A DNA stretch of 64,000 bases. Source: Pardosa pseudoannulata. Lineage: Eukaryota; Arthropoda; Arachnida; Araneae; Lycosidae. Positions 23,011 through 36,760 of this stretch are shown piece by piece (position 1 is the first letter of the stretch; each line of letters starts with the position of its first letter). Location: assembly GCA_032207245.1 (NCBI GenBank), contig CM063498.1, positions 87,170,461 to 87,234,460 on the forward strand, read 5' to 3'. The notes beneath the pieces were generated by a model. That model had not been told where the DNA came from and made no database searches. It saw nothing but the letters and a program-made list of their open reading frames with translations. The position numbers and the translations under genes are program-made.

Positions 23011-26000
23011 AAAAAAAAAAGAATTTGAAAATGTGTAATCTATTTTTAAACCGCCTATAATTGTTTAATTTTTTGTTCTAAATGCACTGATATTTGCGAA
23101 CAGTTAGATTAAAATACTTATGTAAACAATTATATAAATAATTTGGTTATGGAAAAACATAATCAGCTATAATTTAAAATTAGATTTGAATATATATGGG
23201 ATGATGAAAATATTTAATATTTTTATTGCAGGATATAAATCATTTTCAAACAGTATGCAAATTTACATTTAAAATAAAAAGTAAATTAATAGTTTCTGAC
23301 ATCATTAATAAAAATTAATCATTGTAACACGTTTAAAATTCTTTTTCTACTGATACACAAATTTTCAAAAGAAAATAAAAAAGATAAATAAATTTCAAGA
23401 ACGTTTTTAAACATATAACTATTTTTCTTAGTATCATGTAAAATTTTAATGCAGCGTAATGCAACAAGTTTTTAAACAATAATAAATCTAAGTATTACAA
23501 AAATATTCCAGTAGGATAACATTTTTAACTACATCAGACAGTCTGAAAAATGAAGGCTCAAAATTTTTTGCAGCCTTGAAAATAAGCCTTTTAAAGTCTT
23601 TAACATAATGTTTATGAAGCGGTTAGTTTTGGCATTAAATGAAGAAACAAAATTTCATTACGATGAGTAGGAGTATAGAAAATTCCTATTTCTGAGAAGC
23701 TATAAATCTTTTATGTTTGAAAGTAAATTTTTAATATATATGCAAATTCAGATGAGAAGGTTATGTTATGCAATTTTATATTAAAATGAGAAATTATTTC
23801 TTCTAATTTTTTAAGGTTTTTTTTATGCCGTAATATTAATCACACATAATATTTTACTAAATTTCTTAAATTTATTCTTTATTGTACCAATCGTAAAAGA
23901 AAATCATAAACCTAGTTTTGTACATGGATAAAAATGTACTGAAAAGTAGGAAATGTATGTGTGGTTACTCAGAACATAGGTTATCAATTTCAACTTCAAT
24001 TAATACAAATGAATAACAAACAATAAAGGAGGAAGTATCATTCCTCCAATATGTAAAATCACATTTGAAAATTTTATGCGTAATCAAAGTAGATTATAGC
24101 TCAATAAATATTAATCACACATAATGGTTTAGTAAATTTCTTAAAGTTATTTTTTATTATAACAGTTCAAAAGAGAAATCATAAAATAAACCTAGTTTTT
24201 TACCTGAATAAAAATGTACTGAAAAGCAGGAAATGTATGTGTGGTTACTCAGAACATAGGTTATCAATTTCAACTTCAATTAATACAAATGAATAACAAA
24301 CAATAAAGGAGGAAGTATCATTCCTCCAATATGTAAAATCCCATTTGAAAATTTTATGCGTAATCAAAGTAGATTATAGCTCAATAAATATTAATCACTC
24401 ATAATGCTTTAGTAAATTTTTTAAATTTATTTTTTTTTACTAGCCCTAAAGGAAAATCCTAAAATAAACCTAGTTTTTTACCTGAATAAAAATGTACTGA
24501 ATAGTAGGAAATGTATGTTTGGTTACTCAGAACGCAGATTATCAATTTTAAATTCCAATTAATACAAATGGATAACAAAAAGTAAATAAATGAACTTTAA
24601 AATATACGATGTATTTTTAGAAAACCTCCAATTGTTTAATTTTTTGTTCTAAATGAACTGATACTTATGAACAGTTAGATATAAATAATTATTGAAACGA
24701 TAACGTAAATAATTTAGTTATAGAAAAACTTAATCAGTGATAGTTGAAAATTAGATTTGAATATAGATTTGATGATGAAAATATTTAATAGTTTTATTGT
24801 AGGATAAAAACATTGTGCAAATAAACAATATGCAAATTTACATTTAAAATAAAAAGTAAATTATTGCTTTATGACATCGTTAATAAAAATTAATCATTGT
24901 AACAAACTTAAAATTCTTTTTCTCCTGATACACAAGTTTTCAAAACAAAATAAAAAAAAGATAAATAAATTTCAAGAACTTTTTTAAAAATATAACTATT
25001 TTTCTTAGTATCATGTAAAATTTTAATGTAGCCTAATGCAACACGTTTTTAAACAATAATAAATTTACGTATTACAAAAATATTCTAGTATGATAACATT
25101 TTTAACTACATAAGACAATCTGAAAAATGAAGGCTCAAAATTTCTTGTAGCCTTGAAAAAAAAAAACCTTTTAAAGTCTTTAATATAATGTTTATGAAAT
25201 GGTTAGTTTTGGCATTATATGCAGAAACAAAATTTCATTACGATGAGTAGGAGTATAGAAAATTCCTAATTCTGCGAAGCTATAAATCTTTTATGCTGGC
25301 AAGTAAATTTTTAATATATATGCAAATTTAGATGAGAAGGTTACGTTATGCAATTTTATATGTAAAATGGGAAATTATTTCTTTTAATTTTTTAAAGCTT
25401 TTTTTATACTGATTATGCCGTACTGCTCAAGGTATATCTTTTTATATCTCTATAAGCGTAAAACTAACAACTCTGATTACTGAGTATATTTTTACGGTCT
25501 GCAAATAATGTTATAACATTAACGGAAAAAAGAAAATTTATTTAAAAATGGCAGAATATCCAAGCTTAAGTAGATAGCGAATGATTTAGAAAGAACCAAT
25601 GAATGACAATTGAAACTTAATTGTTTTTACTAATCCATTAATTTCTTCAGATAAATTGGATTGAGATAAATTCAAACTCATTTATCCAATCTTTTCCTGT
25701 TAGTCTTTTAGCCCGTGACTAATGTTCTTTAGAATTGCTTTCGAATTTTTTCAGGAATTTGTTTATTTTTAATATAAATCTTGTTATAAAATTCATGGAG
25801 ATGGAGAAAAAATGTGATGGAATTATTTGTTTGTTTTCAGTGTATTACCCCTTTAATTGAGGCTTATTCTTTTGAGGTATTGCAATATCTCTTATTGCTC
25901 GTAATGTTTTGTTTGCTTTGATTATTTGAATTTTTATTCATTTTACTGAAAATGAGAACTTTATTCTCAATTTCATTGATGTCATATTGTAATACCATTT

Positions 26001-26537
26001 AGACATGTTTCTATTTCTAGATGATTTTTAAACAACGCTAGCAGACATATACACAGATGTCGGGGCTTATACGAGTCGGATGTCGAAATCGAAACAAATT
26101 TAGTTATTTTGAAAACATGTTTTATTACAAAAAGAAAATTTTTTACAACTTATATTAACAACATTGCTTCGAACACCATAAAGAACAGAATTATTCGAAA
26201 TACCCTCCCCTTGCTTGATCCCCTCCTTTCCCGGTTTGAAGGTTATGCAAGCCTGCTTTAATGTGTTACGTTACATATCAGTGAGTGTTTCATTCTTTGA
26301 GAAACATATAAGAATACAAATTGTTTTTATTGTATTGAGACTATGGAAATAGACATAGTTCTTGTCGAAATAAATATGCATTAAATGCAGTATTGAATAA
26401 CAAAAAAAAAAAACAATTTTTATTTCGTTTAACTACACCTGCTCTCATCAAGCAGCGATTCCAACAGAATTTGGCTAAAATTTTGTAGGCACGCAACTAA
26501 AAAATACAGTAGAATTAAAAATTCAATAACTCATTAA

Positions 26538-26754
26538 CCCTTAATTTGACAAGATGTTTTTTCAAATATTTTTTAATTTTTGTTATTTTCCCATGTTTGT
26601 ATAGACATTAGGATCTCTGTAAAATAAACAAAAAAAATATATCATTTTCCATTTTTGAGATAATGTCCGCTGTGGCGAACACTGACAATTATGTTATATA
26701 GTAGTTATAAATATACATGTCCGGTGTAGCCGCCAGACTTAGCCAAATTAAGGG
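26538..26754. mobile_element. piggyBac-type MITE, copy 1 (217 bp)
   Basis: Perfect TTAA on both sides (26,534-26,537 and 26,755-26,758) and inverted ends CCCTTAATTTG / CAAATTAAGGG. TTAA target duplication with CCC...GGG ends is diagnostic of the piggyBac superfamily. Internally TGTCCGCTGTGGCGAAC and TGTCCGGTGTAGCCGCC are related direct repeats near the right end. It is too short to encode anything and must have been mobilised by another element's transposase. Confidence 0.8.
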
Positions 26755-26779
26755 TTAAATAAATAAATAAATATAATGA

Positions 26780-29700
26780 ACTTAAACATTGTGTGTAAAA
26801 TTTTAATGTAGCGTAATGCAACAAGTTTTTAAACAATAATAAATCTACGTATTACAAAAATATTCTAGTAGGATAACATTTTTAACAACATAAGACAATC
26901 TGAAAAATGAAGGCTCAAAATTTCTTGTAGCCTTGAAAAAAAAAAACCTTTTAAAGTCTTTAATATAATGTTTATGAAGCGGTTAGTTGTGGCATTATAT
27001 GCAGAAACAAAATTTCATTACGATGAGTAGGAGTATAGAAAATTCCTAATTCTGAGAAGCTATAAATCTTTTATGTTTGAAAGTAAATTTTTAATATATA
27101 TGCAAATTTAGATGAGAAGGTTACGTTATGCAATTTTATATTAAAATGAGAAATTATTTCTTCTAATTTTTTTTTACTTTTTTTATACTGATTATGCCGT
27201 AATATTAATCACACATGATGTTTTACTAAATTTCTCAAATTGATTTTTTTATTGTACAAATCGTAAAAGAAAAACGTAAAGCCTAGTTTTGTACATTGAT
27301 AAAAAATGTACTGAATAGTAGGAAATGTATGTTTGGTTATTTAGAACATAGTTTATCAATTTTAAATTCCAATTAATACAAATGAATAACAAACAATAAA
27401 GGAGGAAGTATCATTCCTCCAATATGTAAAATCCCATCTAAAAATTTTATGCGTAATCGAAGTAGATTATAGCTCAATAAATATTAATCACACATAATGC
27501 TTTAGTAAATTTCTTAAAATTATTCTTTATTATAATAGTCCTAAAGGAAAATTATAAAATAAACCTAGTTTTTTACCTGAATAAAAATGTACTGAATAGT
27601 AGGAAATGTATGTTTGGTTATTTAGAACATAGTTTATCAATTTTAAATTCAATTAATACAAATTAATAACAAACAATAAAGGAGGAAGTATCATTCCTCC
27701 AATAGGTAACAAATCCCATTTGAATATTTTATGCGTAATCAAAGTAGATTATAGCTCAATAATATTAATCACACATAATGCTCACACATTTCCAACTAAT
27801 ACAAATGGATAACAAAAAATAAATAAATAAACTTGAAAATATAATATGTATTTTTAAAATACCTCCAATTGTTTAATTTTTTTCTAAATGAACTGATATT
27901 TACGAACAGTTAGATATAAATAATTATGTAAACGATAACGTAAATAATTTAGTTGTAGAAAAATTTAATCAGCTATAATTGAAAATTAGATTTGAATATA
28001 TATTTGATGATGAAAATATTTAATAGTTTTATTGTAGGATAAAAACACTGTGCAAATAAACAATATGCAAATTTACATTTAAAATAAAAAGTAAATTATT
28101 ACTTTATAACATCGTTAATAAAAATTAATCATTGTAACAAACTTAAAATTCTTTTTCTCCTGATACACAAGTTTTCAAAAGAAAATAATAAAAGTTAAAT
28201 AAATTTGAAGAACTTTTTACACATATAACTATTTTTCTTAGTATCATGTAAAATTTTAATGTAGCGTAATGCAACAAGTTTTTAAACAATAATAAATCTA
28301 CGTATTACAAAAATATTCTAGTAGGATAACATTTTTAACAACATCAGACAATCTGAAAAATGTAGGCACAAAATTTTTCTTGTAGCCTTAAAAAAAAAAG
28401 CCTTTTAAAGTCTTTAACATAATGTTTATGAAACGTTTAGTTTTGTCATTATATGAAGAAACAAAATTTCATTATGATGAGTAGGTGTATAGAAAAGCTA
28501 TACATGTTTTATGCTTGCAAGTAAATTTTTAATGTATATGCAAATTTATGATTACGTTATGCAATTTTATATTAAAATAAGTAATTATTTCTTCTAATTT
28601 TTTTTAAGGTTTTTTTTATACTGATTATTACGTGATATTAATGACACATAATGTTTTACTAAATTTCTTAAATTTATTCTTTATTGTACTAATTGTAAAA
28701 GAAAATCATAAACCTAGTTTGTACATGGATAAAAATGTACTGAATAGTAGGAAAGGTATTTTTGGTTTCTCAGAACATAGGTTATCAATTTCAACTTCAA
28801 TTAATACAAATGAATAACAAACAATAAAGGAGGAAGTTTTCCTCCAATATGTAAAATCACATTTAAAACTCTTATGCTTAATCGAAGTAGATTATAGCTC
28901 AATAAATATTAATCCCCCATAATACTTTAGTAATTTTTTTTTAAATTTTTTTATTATAACAGTCCAAAGGGAAAATCATAAAATAAACCTAGTTTTTTAC
29001 CTGAATAAATATGTAATAAATAGTAAGAAATGTATGTTTGGTTACTCAGATCGTAGGTTATCAATTTAAACTTCATTAATACAAAGGAATAACAAACAAT
29101 AAAGGAGGAAGTATCATTCCTGCAATATGTAAAATCCCATTTGAAAATTTATGCGTAATCGAAGTTGATTATAGCTCAATAAATATTAATCACACATAAT
29201 TATTAGTAAATTTCTTAATCTTTATTGTAATAATTCTAAAAGAAAATTATAAAATGAACCTAGTTTTTTACCTGAATAAAAATGTACTGAATAGTAGGAA
29301 ATGTATGTTTGGTTATTTAGAACATAGTTTATCAATTTTAAATTCCAACTAATACAAATGGATAACAAAAAATAAATAAATAAACTTGAAAATATAATAT
29401 GTATTTTTAAAATACCTCCAATTGTTTAATTTTTTTCTAAATGAACTGATATTTACGAACAGTTAGATATAAATAATTATGTAAACGATAACGTAAATAA
29501 TTTAGTTGTAGAAAAATTTAATCAGCTATAATTGAAAATTAGATTTGAATATATATTTGATGATGAAAATATTTAATAGTTTTATTGTAGGATAAAAACA
29601 ATGTTCAAATAAACAATATGCAAATTTACATTTAAAATAAAAAATAAAAAATACTTTATAACATCATTAATAAAAATTAATCATTGTAACATGTTTAAAA

Positions 29701-31542
29701 TACTTTTTCTCCTGATACACAAGTTTTCAAAAGAAAATAATAAAAGTTAAATAAATTTGAAGAACTTTTTACACATATAACTATTTTTCTTAGTATCATG
29801 TAAAATTTTAATGTAGCGTAATGCAACAAGTTTTTAAACAATAATAAATCTACGTATTACAAAAATATTCTAGTAGGATAACATTTTTAACAACATCAGA
29901 CAATCTGAAAAATGTAGGCTCAAAATTTCTTGTAGCATTGAAAAAAAACCTTTTAAAGTCTTTAACATAATGTTTATGAAACGGTTAGTTTTGGCATTAT
30001 ATGCAGAAACAAAATTTCATTATTGAGTAGGAGTATAGAAAATTCCTAATTCTGCGAAGCTATAAATCTTTTATGTTGGCAAGTAAATTTTTAATATATA
30101 TGCAAATTTAGATGAGAAGGTTATGTTATGCAATTTTATATGTAAAATGGGAAATTATTTCTTTTAATTTCTTCAAGCTTTTTTTATACTGATTATGCCG
30201 TACTCCTCAAGGTATATATTTTTATATCTCTATAAGCGTAAAACTAACAACTCTGATTACTGAGTATATTTTTACGGTCTGCAAATAATGTTATAATATT
30301 AACGGAAAAACGAAAATTTGTTTAAAAATGGCAGAATATCCAAGCTTAAGTAGATAGCGAATGATTTAGAAAGAACCAATGAATGACAATTGAAACTTAA
30401 TTGTTTTTACTAATCCATTAATTTCTTCAGATAAATTGGATTGAGATAAATTCAAACTCATTTATCCAATCTTTTCCTGTTAGTCTTTTAGCCCGTGACT
30501 AATGTTCTTTAGAATTGCTTTCGAATTTTTTCAGAAATTTGTTTATTTTTAATATAAATCTTGTTATAAAATTCATGGAGATGGAGAAAAAATGTGATGG
30601 AAATATTTGTTCGTTTGCAGTTTATAACCTTTTTAATTGAGGCTTATGCTTTTGAGGTATTGCAATATTTCCTATTGTCTGTAATGTTTCATTTGATTTG
30701 ATTATTTGAATTTTTATTCATTTTACTGGAATTGAGAACTTTGTTCTTAATTTCGGTGATTGCATATTGTAATACCATTTAGATGAGTTTCGATTTCTAG
30801 ATGATTTTTAACATCTCTAGCAGACATATACATAGCTATAGGGGCATATAAGAGTCGGACGAAAAAAATCGAAACATATTTAGATATTTTCAAAACATTT
30901 CTTATTACAAAAAAGAAGAATATGTACAACGCCTTTTAACAACATTGCTTGGAACACCATTAAAAACAGAATTATTCAAAATATCATCCCTTTGCTTGAT
31001 CCCCTCCATTCTCGGCCTGCAGGTTATGGAAGCGTGCTTTAATGTGTTACTTTACATATCAGTGAATGTTTTATTCTTTGAGAAACATATAAGAACACAA
31101 ATTTTTTATTGTATTGAGACTATTAATATAGACATAGTTCTTGCCTAAATAAAGATGCATTAAATGCAGTATTGAATAACAAAAAAAAAAAACAATTTTT
31201 ATTTCGTTTAACTACACCTGCTCTCATCAAGCAGCGATTCCAACAGAATTTGGCTAAAATTTTGTAGGCACGCAACTAAAAAATACAGTAGAATTAAAAA
31301 TTCAATAACTCATTAACCCTTAATTTGACAAGATGTTTTTTTTCAAATATTTTTTAATTTCTGTTATTTTTCCATGTATGTATAGACATCAGGATCTCTG
31401 TAAAATAAACAAAAAAATATATCACTTTCCATTTTTGAGATAATTAATGTCCGCTGTGGCGAACACTGACAATTATGTTATATAGTAGTTATAAATATAC
31501 ATGTCCGGTGTAGCGGGCAGACTTAGCCAAATTAAGGGTTAA
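26780..31542. repeat. Higher-order repeat, copy 2 (~4.8 kb)
   Basis: Order: partial beta (26,790-27,190), alpha units (27,190-27,830), beta (27,830-28,620), alpha units (28,620-29,360), beta (29,370-30,180), gamma (30,190-31,542). Beta landmarks are AATGTAGCGTAATGCAACAA, AATCTACGTATTACAAAAAT and GAGTAGGAGTATAGAAAATT. The tail from about 29,400 matches copy 1 from about 24,610 at an offset of 4.78-4.79 kb. Alpha anchors here are spaced 271-281 bp. Confidence 0.85.
31317..31538. mobile_element. piggyBac-type MITE, copy 2 (222 bp)
   Basis: Same element as 26,538-26,754, in the same position of the duplicated gamma block, with TTAA at 31,313-31,316 and 31,539-31,542 and CCCTTAATTTG / CAAATTAAGGG ends. 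It was copied by the 4.8-kb duplication rather than inserted independently, because its flanks match those of copy 1. Confidence 0.8.
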
Positions 31543-31814
31543 ACAAATAAATGAAACAACAAACATATACATTGTGATGTATAGTTATGCAAATTTAACC
31601 AAAAAATATCTATAGGTTGATGAACCAAAGTCTGGACAAAAATTCAATCCGAATTATCATTTTATATCACCGGCAAATGTTGGGATTAGAGTTTCAATAG
31701 ATTTGGTCCTGAATATCATAATCTGAGACAGTCCCAAAATTGTAATGAAGTTCAGAGTACCGAAAGAGCCTTGCTAGCAAAAGTATTCTTGTTAAGCCTT
31801 CGGCGTCAGAAATT
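31543..31814. other. Unassigned intergenic sequence
   Basis: Slightly less A+T-rich than its surroundings; no reading frame or element recognised. Confidence 0.5.
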
Positions 31815-32175
31815 CGATTTTTGGGATAGCAAAGTTTAACCGTTAAGTAATTTTCATAGGCGTATGCAGTTCTTCATACTTAGACGTGTTTTCTTCCACT
31901 ATGAATTGTGCTTTCCCAACCTCTGACTTTGTCTATTTATGTGAAAAAGTATTTTATTCCATATAAAACAAGAAGTTAGGAATCAACTTATAGATGATTC
32001 TTGGGATACATAAGTTTAACCGTTATGTCCTTTTCATGGGCGTTTGAGTTCATCATGCTTGAACATTGTGTTTTCTTCCACTATAAATTGTACTTTCCCA
32101 ATCTCTGATTTTTCATATTTATGTGAAAAAGCATTTTATACCATATACAACAAGAAGTAAGGAATCAACTTATAA
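31815..32175. repeat. Two tandem copies of a ~182-bp repeat
   Basis: Shared landmarks in order: TTGGGATA.CA.AAGTTTAACC, TTTTCAT.GGCGT, GTGTTTTCTTCCACTAT, CTTTCCCAA.CTCTGA, TATTTATGTGAAAAAG, AACAAGAAGT.AGGAATCAAC. Copies begin near 31,815 and 31,998. Confidence 0.85.
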
Positions 32176-33049
32176 ACGATAATTTACAATTACACCAAAA
32201 TGAAAGTTTAAACATATTTTAAATTAAGACATCTATTAACCATTGAAAAGTTTAGAGTTTAAACAGAATTTTGTCATATTGTTAACATTAATGTAAACTT
32301 AGGGCGAAATATGATCTAATCTCGCTTTATGAGGAAACATGCATCTCAATATAGACAGAAGTTATTGAGCAAAGATAAGAATAATTTATAAATTTATTTA
32401 TGTAGGTACAAACAAAAGTTATGTGCATGCAAAAATTTTCTTTTAAATATATACAAATATTATATTATTTCTATTAAATATGGATGTATAACCTATAAAA
32501 ATATATGCACAAATTCTTATCAATTTTTAAAGAATGATAGTAAAGTAAAAACAGTATTATTTAAGTTATTGTAATGATTTACAGAAATTATACTTTTAAA
32601 AATGCTCTTATATTACAAAATATCTTTCTTTTAGCTGCCGTAGACGTGATGTAAAAACGTAAGTGTAAAATAATACCTGTAAAACTATCTGTATTTTATT
32701 AACGCCTACAGTTCACATAATTTTTAAATTTTTGAAGGTTGTTCATTTTTTTACAAAAAAAAATGAATTTAATGAAGTAAATGTTTGAGAAGAAAACATG
32801 CATTACTTTTTGGATTTTATATAAATTATGGCGTATTAAATTTAAATTAATATATTTAATGTTCATGAGAAAATAAGAAATCGAATATTATTTTCTCATA
32901 TATTAATCAAAAATAATTTTAAAGCGTCGCCAAAGTATGAAGGATGTAAGTAAAAATATTAATTATGAGAAACCTAATTCAAATTTAGAATAAATTTACA
33001 TAAAGAATAAAAGAAATATTTAAAAGAAAAATAAAATATCAAAAAAGGT
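32176..33049. other. A+T-rich intergenic sequence
   Basis: No feature recognised. Confidence 0.6.
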
Positions 33050-33293
33050 ATAACCATATTTATAATTTTAATTTATGCAGATTACAAACTATGCAATGCT
33101 CAGTCAGAAAGCTCCAACATAAAAAATTTTAAAACATTAATTAGTAAACAAACTAATTTGAATAAAAAAAACAGTTTAGTTTGTTGTCGGGAATATTATA
33201 AAATAACTAAAATACTACATCTCAATATGTTTATTGGTTTTCGTTTGATGTGTGTACAGACATTAAAATTTATACCTATTTTTTATATAGAAT

Positions 33294-33346
<53 letters not shown>

Positions 33347-33590
33347 TTTATAATTTTATTTATGCAAATGACAAACTATGCAATGCTCAGTCTAAGAACG
33401 CATCAACCTTAAAAATTATTAAAACATTAATTATTAAACAAACTTATTCAAATTTTGAGATTCTAATTTCTTGTCTAGAATATTATGAAATGATTAAAAT
33501 ACTACATCTCATTACGTTTAGTAGTTTTTGTTTGATGTGTGTACAGACATTAAAATTTATATCTACTTTTTTATATAGAATATAAATTAT
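33050..33590. repeat. Direct repeat pair (~245 bp) around a (TA)n tract
   Basis: The copies at about 33,050-33,297 and 33,343-33,588 share TTTATGCA, GACAAACTATGCAATGCTCA, AAAACATTAATTA.TAAACAA, AATATTATGAAATGATTAAA and GTGTGTACAGACATTAAAAT. A pure (TA)n run (about 33,298-33,342) lies between them. Frames spanning this region come from the repeat and the (TA)n. Confidence 0.85.
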
Positions 33591-33593
33591 TTT

Positions 33594-33925
<332 letters not shown>

Positions 33926-34477
33926 GTAATGTAGCAAAATAGTATTTTTCATTCACAATAATTATGTAAGCTCTACTGTATTAACTTTTTCAAGCTACTG
34001 CGCAAGGAATAGAATATGCAGCTAAACTAATGAATAATGTTGCAGTTGGGTCACAATAAAGAGAAGCACAATAAAGAGAATAAGTTAAATATTTATAGAG
34101 GTGCTGCTAAAAAGATATTTTTTTCCAGTCAATGGTAGACAAGAAAATGATATAAAATCCCGTTACTGGAACAGAGTATACTCCAGAGCGAGACAGATAG
34201 AATTTTCCCGAAGGACAAGAAACGTAATGAGAGAATTTATCAGCTGGATCAGAGAAAAAACGGAGTTATTTTCCGGCGACAGCTGGAAATTGTATTAAAT
34301 AAACTGGAAATATACATGAATTGCTTAGACAGCTTTGGGAAATGTGTTGGAAGAATTTTAAGTCAAGACACTCCTTTGATTAAGATATTTTGTAACTGTG
34401 AAAATAGATTTTAAGGAAGTAACATGGGCGAGAAGAGGTTTGTTCAGAGATTTTAAATTTAAATAATTTTGATATTT

Positions 34478-34483
<6 letters not shown>
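33926..34483. other. Unassigned sequence with a short basic plus-strand frame
   Basis: A 65-residue plus-strand frame at 34,101-34,298 is rich in Arg/Lys (RYWNRVYSRARQIEFSRRTR) and lies in slightly richer G+C sequence, so it might be a decayed coding fragment. I recognise no family and see no clear start, splice sites or partner exons. The rest is A+T-rich. Confidence 0.35.
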
Positions 34484-34520
<37 letters not shown>

Positions 34521-34525
34521 ATATG
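34484..34525. repeat. (TA)n microsatellite
   Basis: A short TA dinucleotide run with single-base interruptions. Confidence 0.95.
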
Positions 34526-34720
34526 TATGGTTATATATAGCAGATTAATAGATAAAGTAATCACAAAAGCAAAAGTAAGCTCCACAAAAGTAAATTCAAG
34601 TCATATACACTGTTTTAATTGCAATATTTTGTAGCTTGAAAAATAGATTTTAAAGAATTAAAATCTTATAAATTTATTAAATATTTACATTTCTCTTACA
34701 GTGTAATACTTATGATATAT

Positions 34721-34932
<212 letters not shown>

Positions 34933-35526
34933 CTTGTCAATAGGTATATTTTCCAAAGAGGTTGAATTATTTTTGATGAGATTTCACATGGACATTCAGA
35001 TAAACCTTGAAAATATTACATGCAAATCACATTGTCTGTGCTCAATATCATGAAGCAGATATAAAGATTTTTTATACTCCATGAATACTTCAATAAAAAT
35101 AGCAATAAAAATCAGTATAAAAATCGTATCTACCATTACAAAATAGCATCCCAACTCATAGCACGAAATAGCCGGTTTGGTAAACAGGCCAATGGTGCAC
35201 TTCTCCCAGAGGTACATTAAAATTATTTATTTTCAAGCCATGTCCAAATCCAAGTCTGGTCATGAAGCCCCAGCATTAGTACTTTTAAAGATTCTAATAT
35301 CATTGTTTTTAAATAAATAAGGAGATGTAATCCTTTTTTATTGTATGTTTTTAAATAAATATTTAATATGTTATATTTTTTATATTAAATGTTTCTATTT
35401 ATCTCATGATGATAGGAATATGATTATATATATTAAATGAATCATAAGAATTATAAATATGTTTAATATTATAGAATTTTATTGCTATCAATAAAATTCA
35501 ATGTTTTGATTGTTTATAGATTTATT
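34933..35526. other. A+T-rich intergenic sequence
   Basis: Nothing recognised; a 73-residue minus-strand frame at 34,996-35,217 has a hydrophobic stretch but no recognisable family. Confidence 0.5.
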
Positions 35527-36425
35527 ATGAACCGTGGTAGCTCCGTCAGTAGGAGCTACGAACTAGTAACTGGTTAATTGAGGGTTCAAGGCTCAAACCA
35601 GCCTATGGCCCACCATGTTCATTAGTGTTGGCTTGGAAACGTAAAATATGTGTAATATGCAAGTAAAATTAGTGTTCACATGTTCTCCAAGTTCTAAAAT
35701 GATAACCCTTATGGTAGCACATTAAGTCTACGGGTCTGTTGCTAGGTCCCTGCTTCTAAGTTAGGTGAGCCCACTTGAGCCGTTTGTCCCCCAAGCGGTG
35801 GTCGTCAAGTGAAATGTTGAACCCTTTGTCTTAAGGTAGACGAACGATGGTCGAATGGGTAGGCGCTGATCTTCTTTACTAGAGTTCGTGGGTTAGAGTA
35901 TCACAGTGGCTATGAATGTTCGTAGCCGTTGGTTGACTGTCTCACCGTAAAACAAGGCGCTATCAGGCAGCCATGAAGATCTTAGCCTAAAATTGCACCG
36001 CAAGGGGTAAAGTAGAACTTCACTAATGACCATCACAACTGCCCTGTGCAGTTATTGCTTAACTCACTAACACCTGCTCTCATGTCAGAAAGTTCTATGT
36101 AGCAAACAGGTTCAACCAGACTTTTAACCTAAGCAGGACTCCTGCGGAGTATCCCCCACATTTTCTGATACTGCATTGGTTGTACTTATTTGTCTAGATT
36201 GTCTACATTTCATTTGGTTATTTTAAATTATATGATCGGAATGTTCACTTGGTCCCTGCATAACGCATTGTTGTCGGACGGTCAGACCGATCCAGCAATT
36301 GAACACCCTACACCCGACTTCGGTTGGGTGGCTGGTTACAGGTAGTACACCGCTTTAAGCAGTAGGTTACGGTCACATTAGACCATGCTACTACAATCTA
36401 ATCCAAACCAAACCCAACCATGTGA
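35527..36425. repeat. Composite SINE-rich block
   Basis: An island clearly richer in G+C than the surroundings, made of tRNA-like and SINE-tail pieces. At 35,532-35,605 GTGGTAGCTCCGTCAGTAGG resembles a tRNA D-arm/A box, followed 30-40 bp later by GAGGGTTCAAGGCTC in B-box position. A second SINE head lies at 35,840. At 36,330-36,425 CTTTAAGCAGTAGGT and CCAAACCAAACCCAACC repeat the tail of the SINE at 61,091. The pieces are too diverged for exact borders. Confidence 0.55.
35840..36040 (+). repeat. tRNA-derived SINE, diverged
   Basis: GAACGATGGTCGAATGGGTAG is the same tRNA-like A-box region as in the SINE at 61,091. GTTCGTGGGTTAGAGTATCAC is its damaged B box, and ATGTTCGTAGCCGTTGG the conserved post-tRNA segment. 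The body beyond differs from the other copies, so this is an old copy or a related subfamily. Confidence 0.65.
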
Positions 36426-36580
36426 CCCACATACTTGGTTTGTTCATATGGCATGAGCAAAACTTAATTTAGTATAATATTAATTATTGAAAGTAAATTT
36501 TAGAAGTTGTGTGAAATTTTCTGCGAAATGTTTTAAAAGGAATAAATAATTTTTTTTTTATTATTTTCAATTAATAACAT

Positions 36581-36760
36581 TAGCCGAACGATAGCCGATT
36601 GGTTAGGCCCTTGCCTTCGGTACAGGAGTTTGTGGGTTCGAAATCCCACTGTAGCATGGATGTTCGTAACCGTTCGGAATCTGCTTCAAGCTGTAGATCC
36701 CGGTCTCATTAGCCCTCGTGTTGCAAAAAGTAGATCGCAGCAATCCAAAACAAACCAAAC
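36581..36760 (+). repeat. tRNA-derived SINE with target duplication
   Basis: The tRNA-like head (CGATAGCCGATTGGTTAGG; B box GTGGGTTCGAAATCCCAC with one extra A) is followed by GTTCGTAACCGTTCGGAATC, the tail CTCATTAGCCCTCGTG and an AAACAAACCAAAC end. CAATTAATAACAT before it (36,568-36,580) and CAATTAATAGCAT after it (36,761-36,773) form a 13-bp target duplication with one mismatch. The 77-residue minus-strand frame over it is not a gene. Confidence 0.85.

Larger units (their letters stand above)
21905..26758. repeat. Higher-order repeat, copy 1 (~4.8 kb)
   Basis: Composed of four ~280-bp alpha units (to about 23,010), a ~810-bp beta block (23,020-23,830), three alpha units (23,830-24,590), another beta block (24,590-25,400) and a 1.36-kb gamma block (25,400-26,758). 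The gamma block matches 30,190-31,542 at a constant offset of about 4,780 bp with few differences. Alpha, beta and gamma are my labels. All of it is non-coding A+T-rich sequence. Confidence 0.85.

Noticed and set aside
30945..31148. 67-residue plus-strand frame in the gamma block
   Set aside because: The equivalent frame in the other gamma copy (about 26,160) is interrupted, arguing against coding constraint.
34101..34298. Basic 65-residue frame as a gene
   Set aside because: Arg/Lys-rich composition drew attention, but no family, start context or neighbouring exons could be identified. Kept only as a note.
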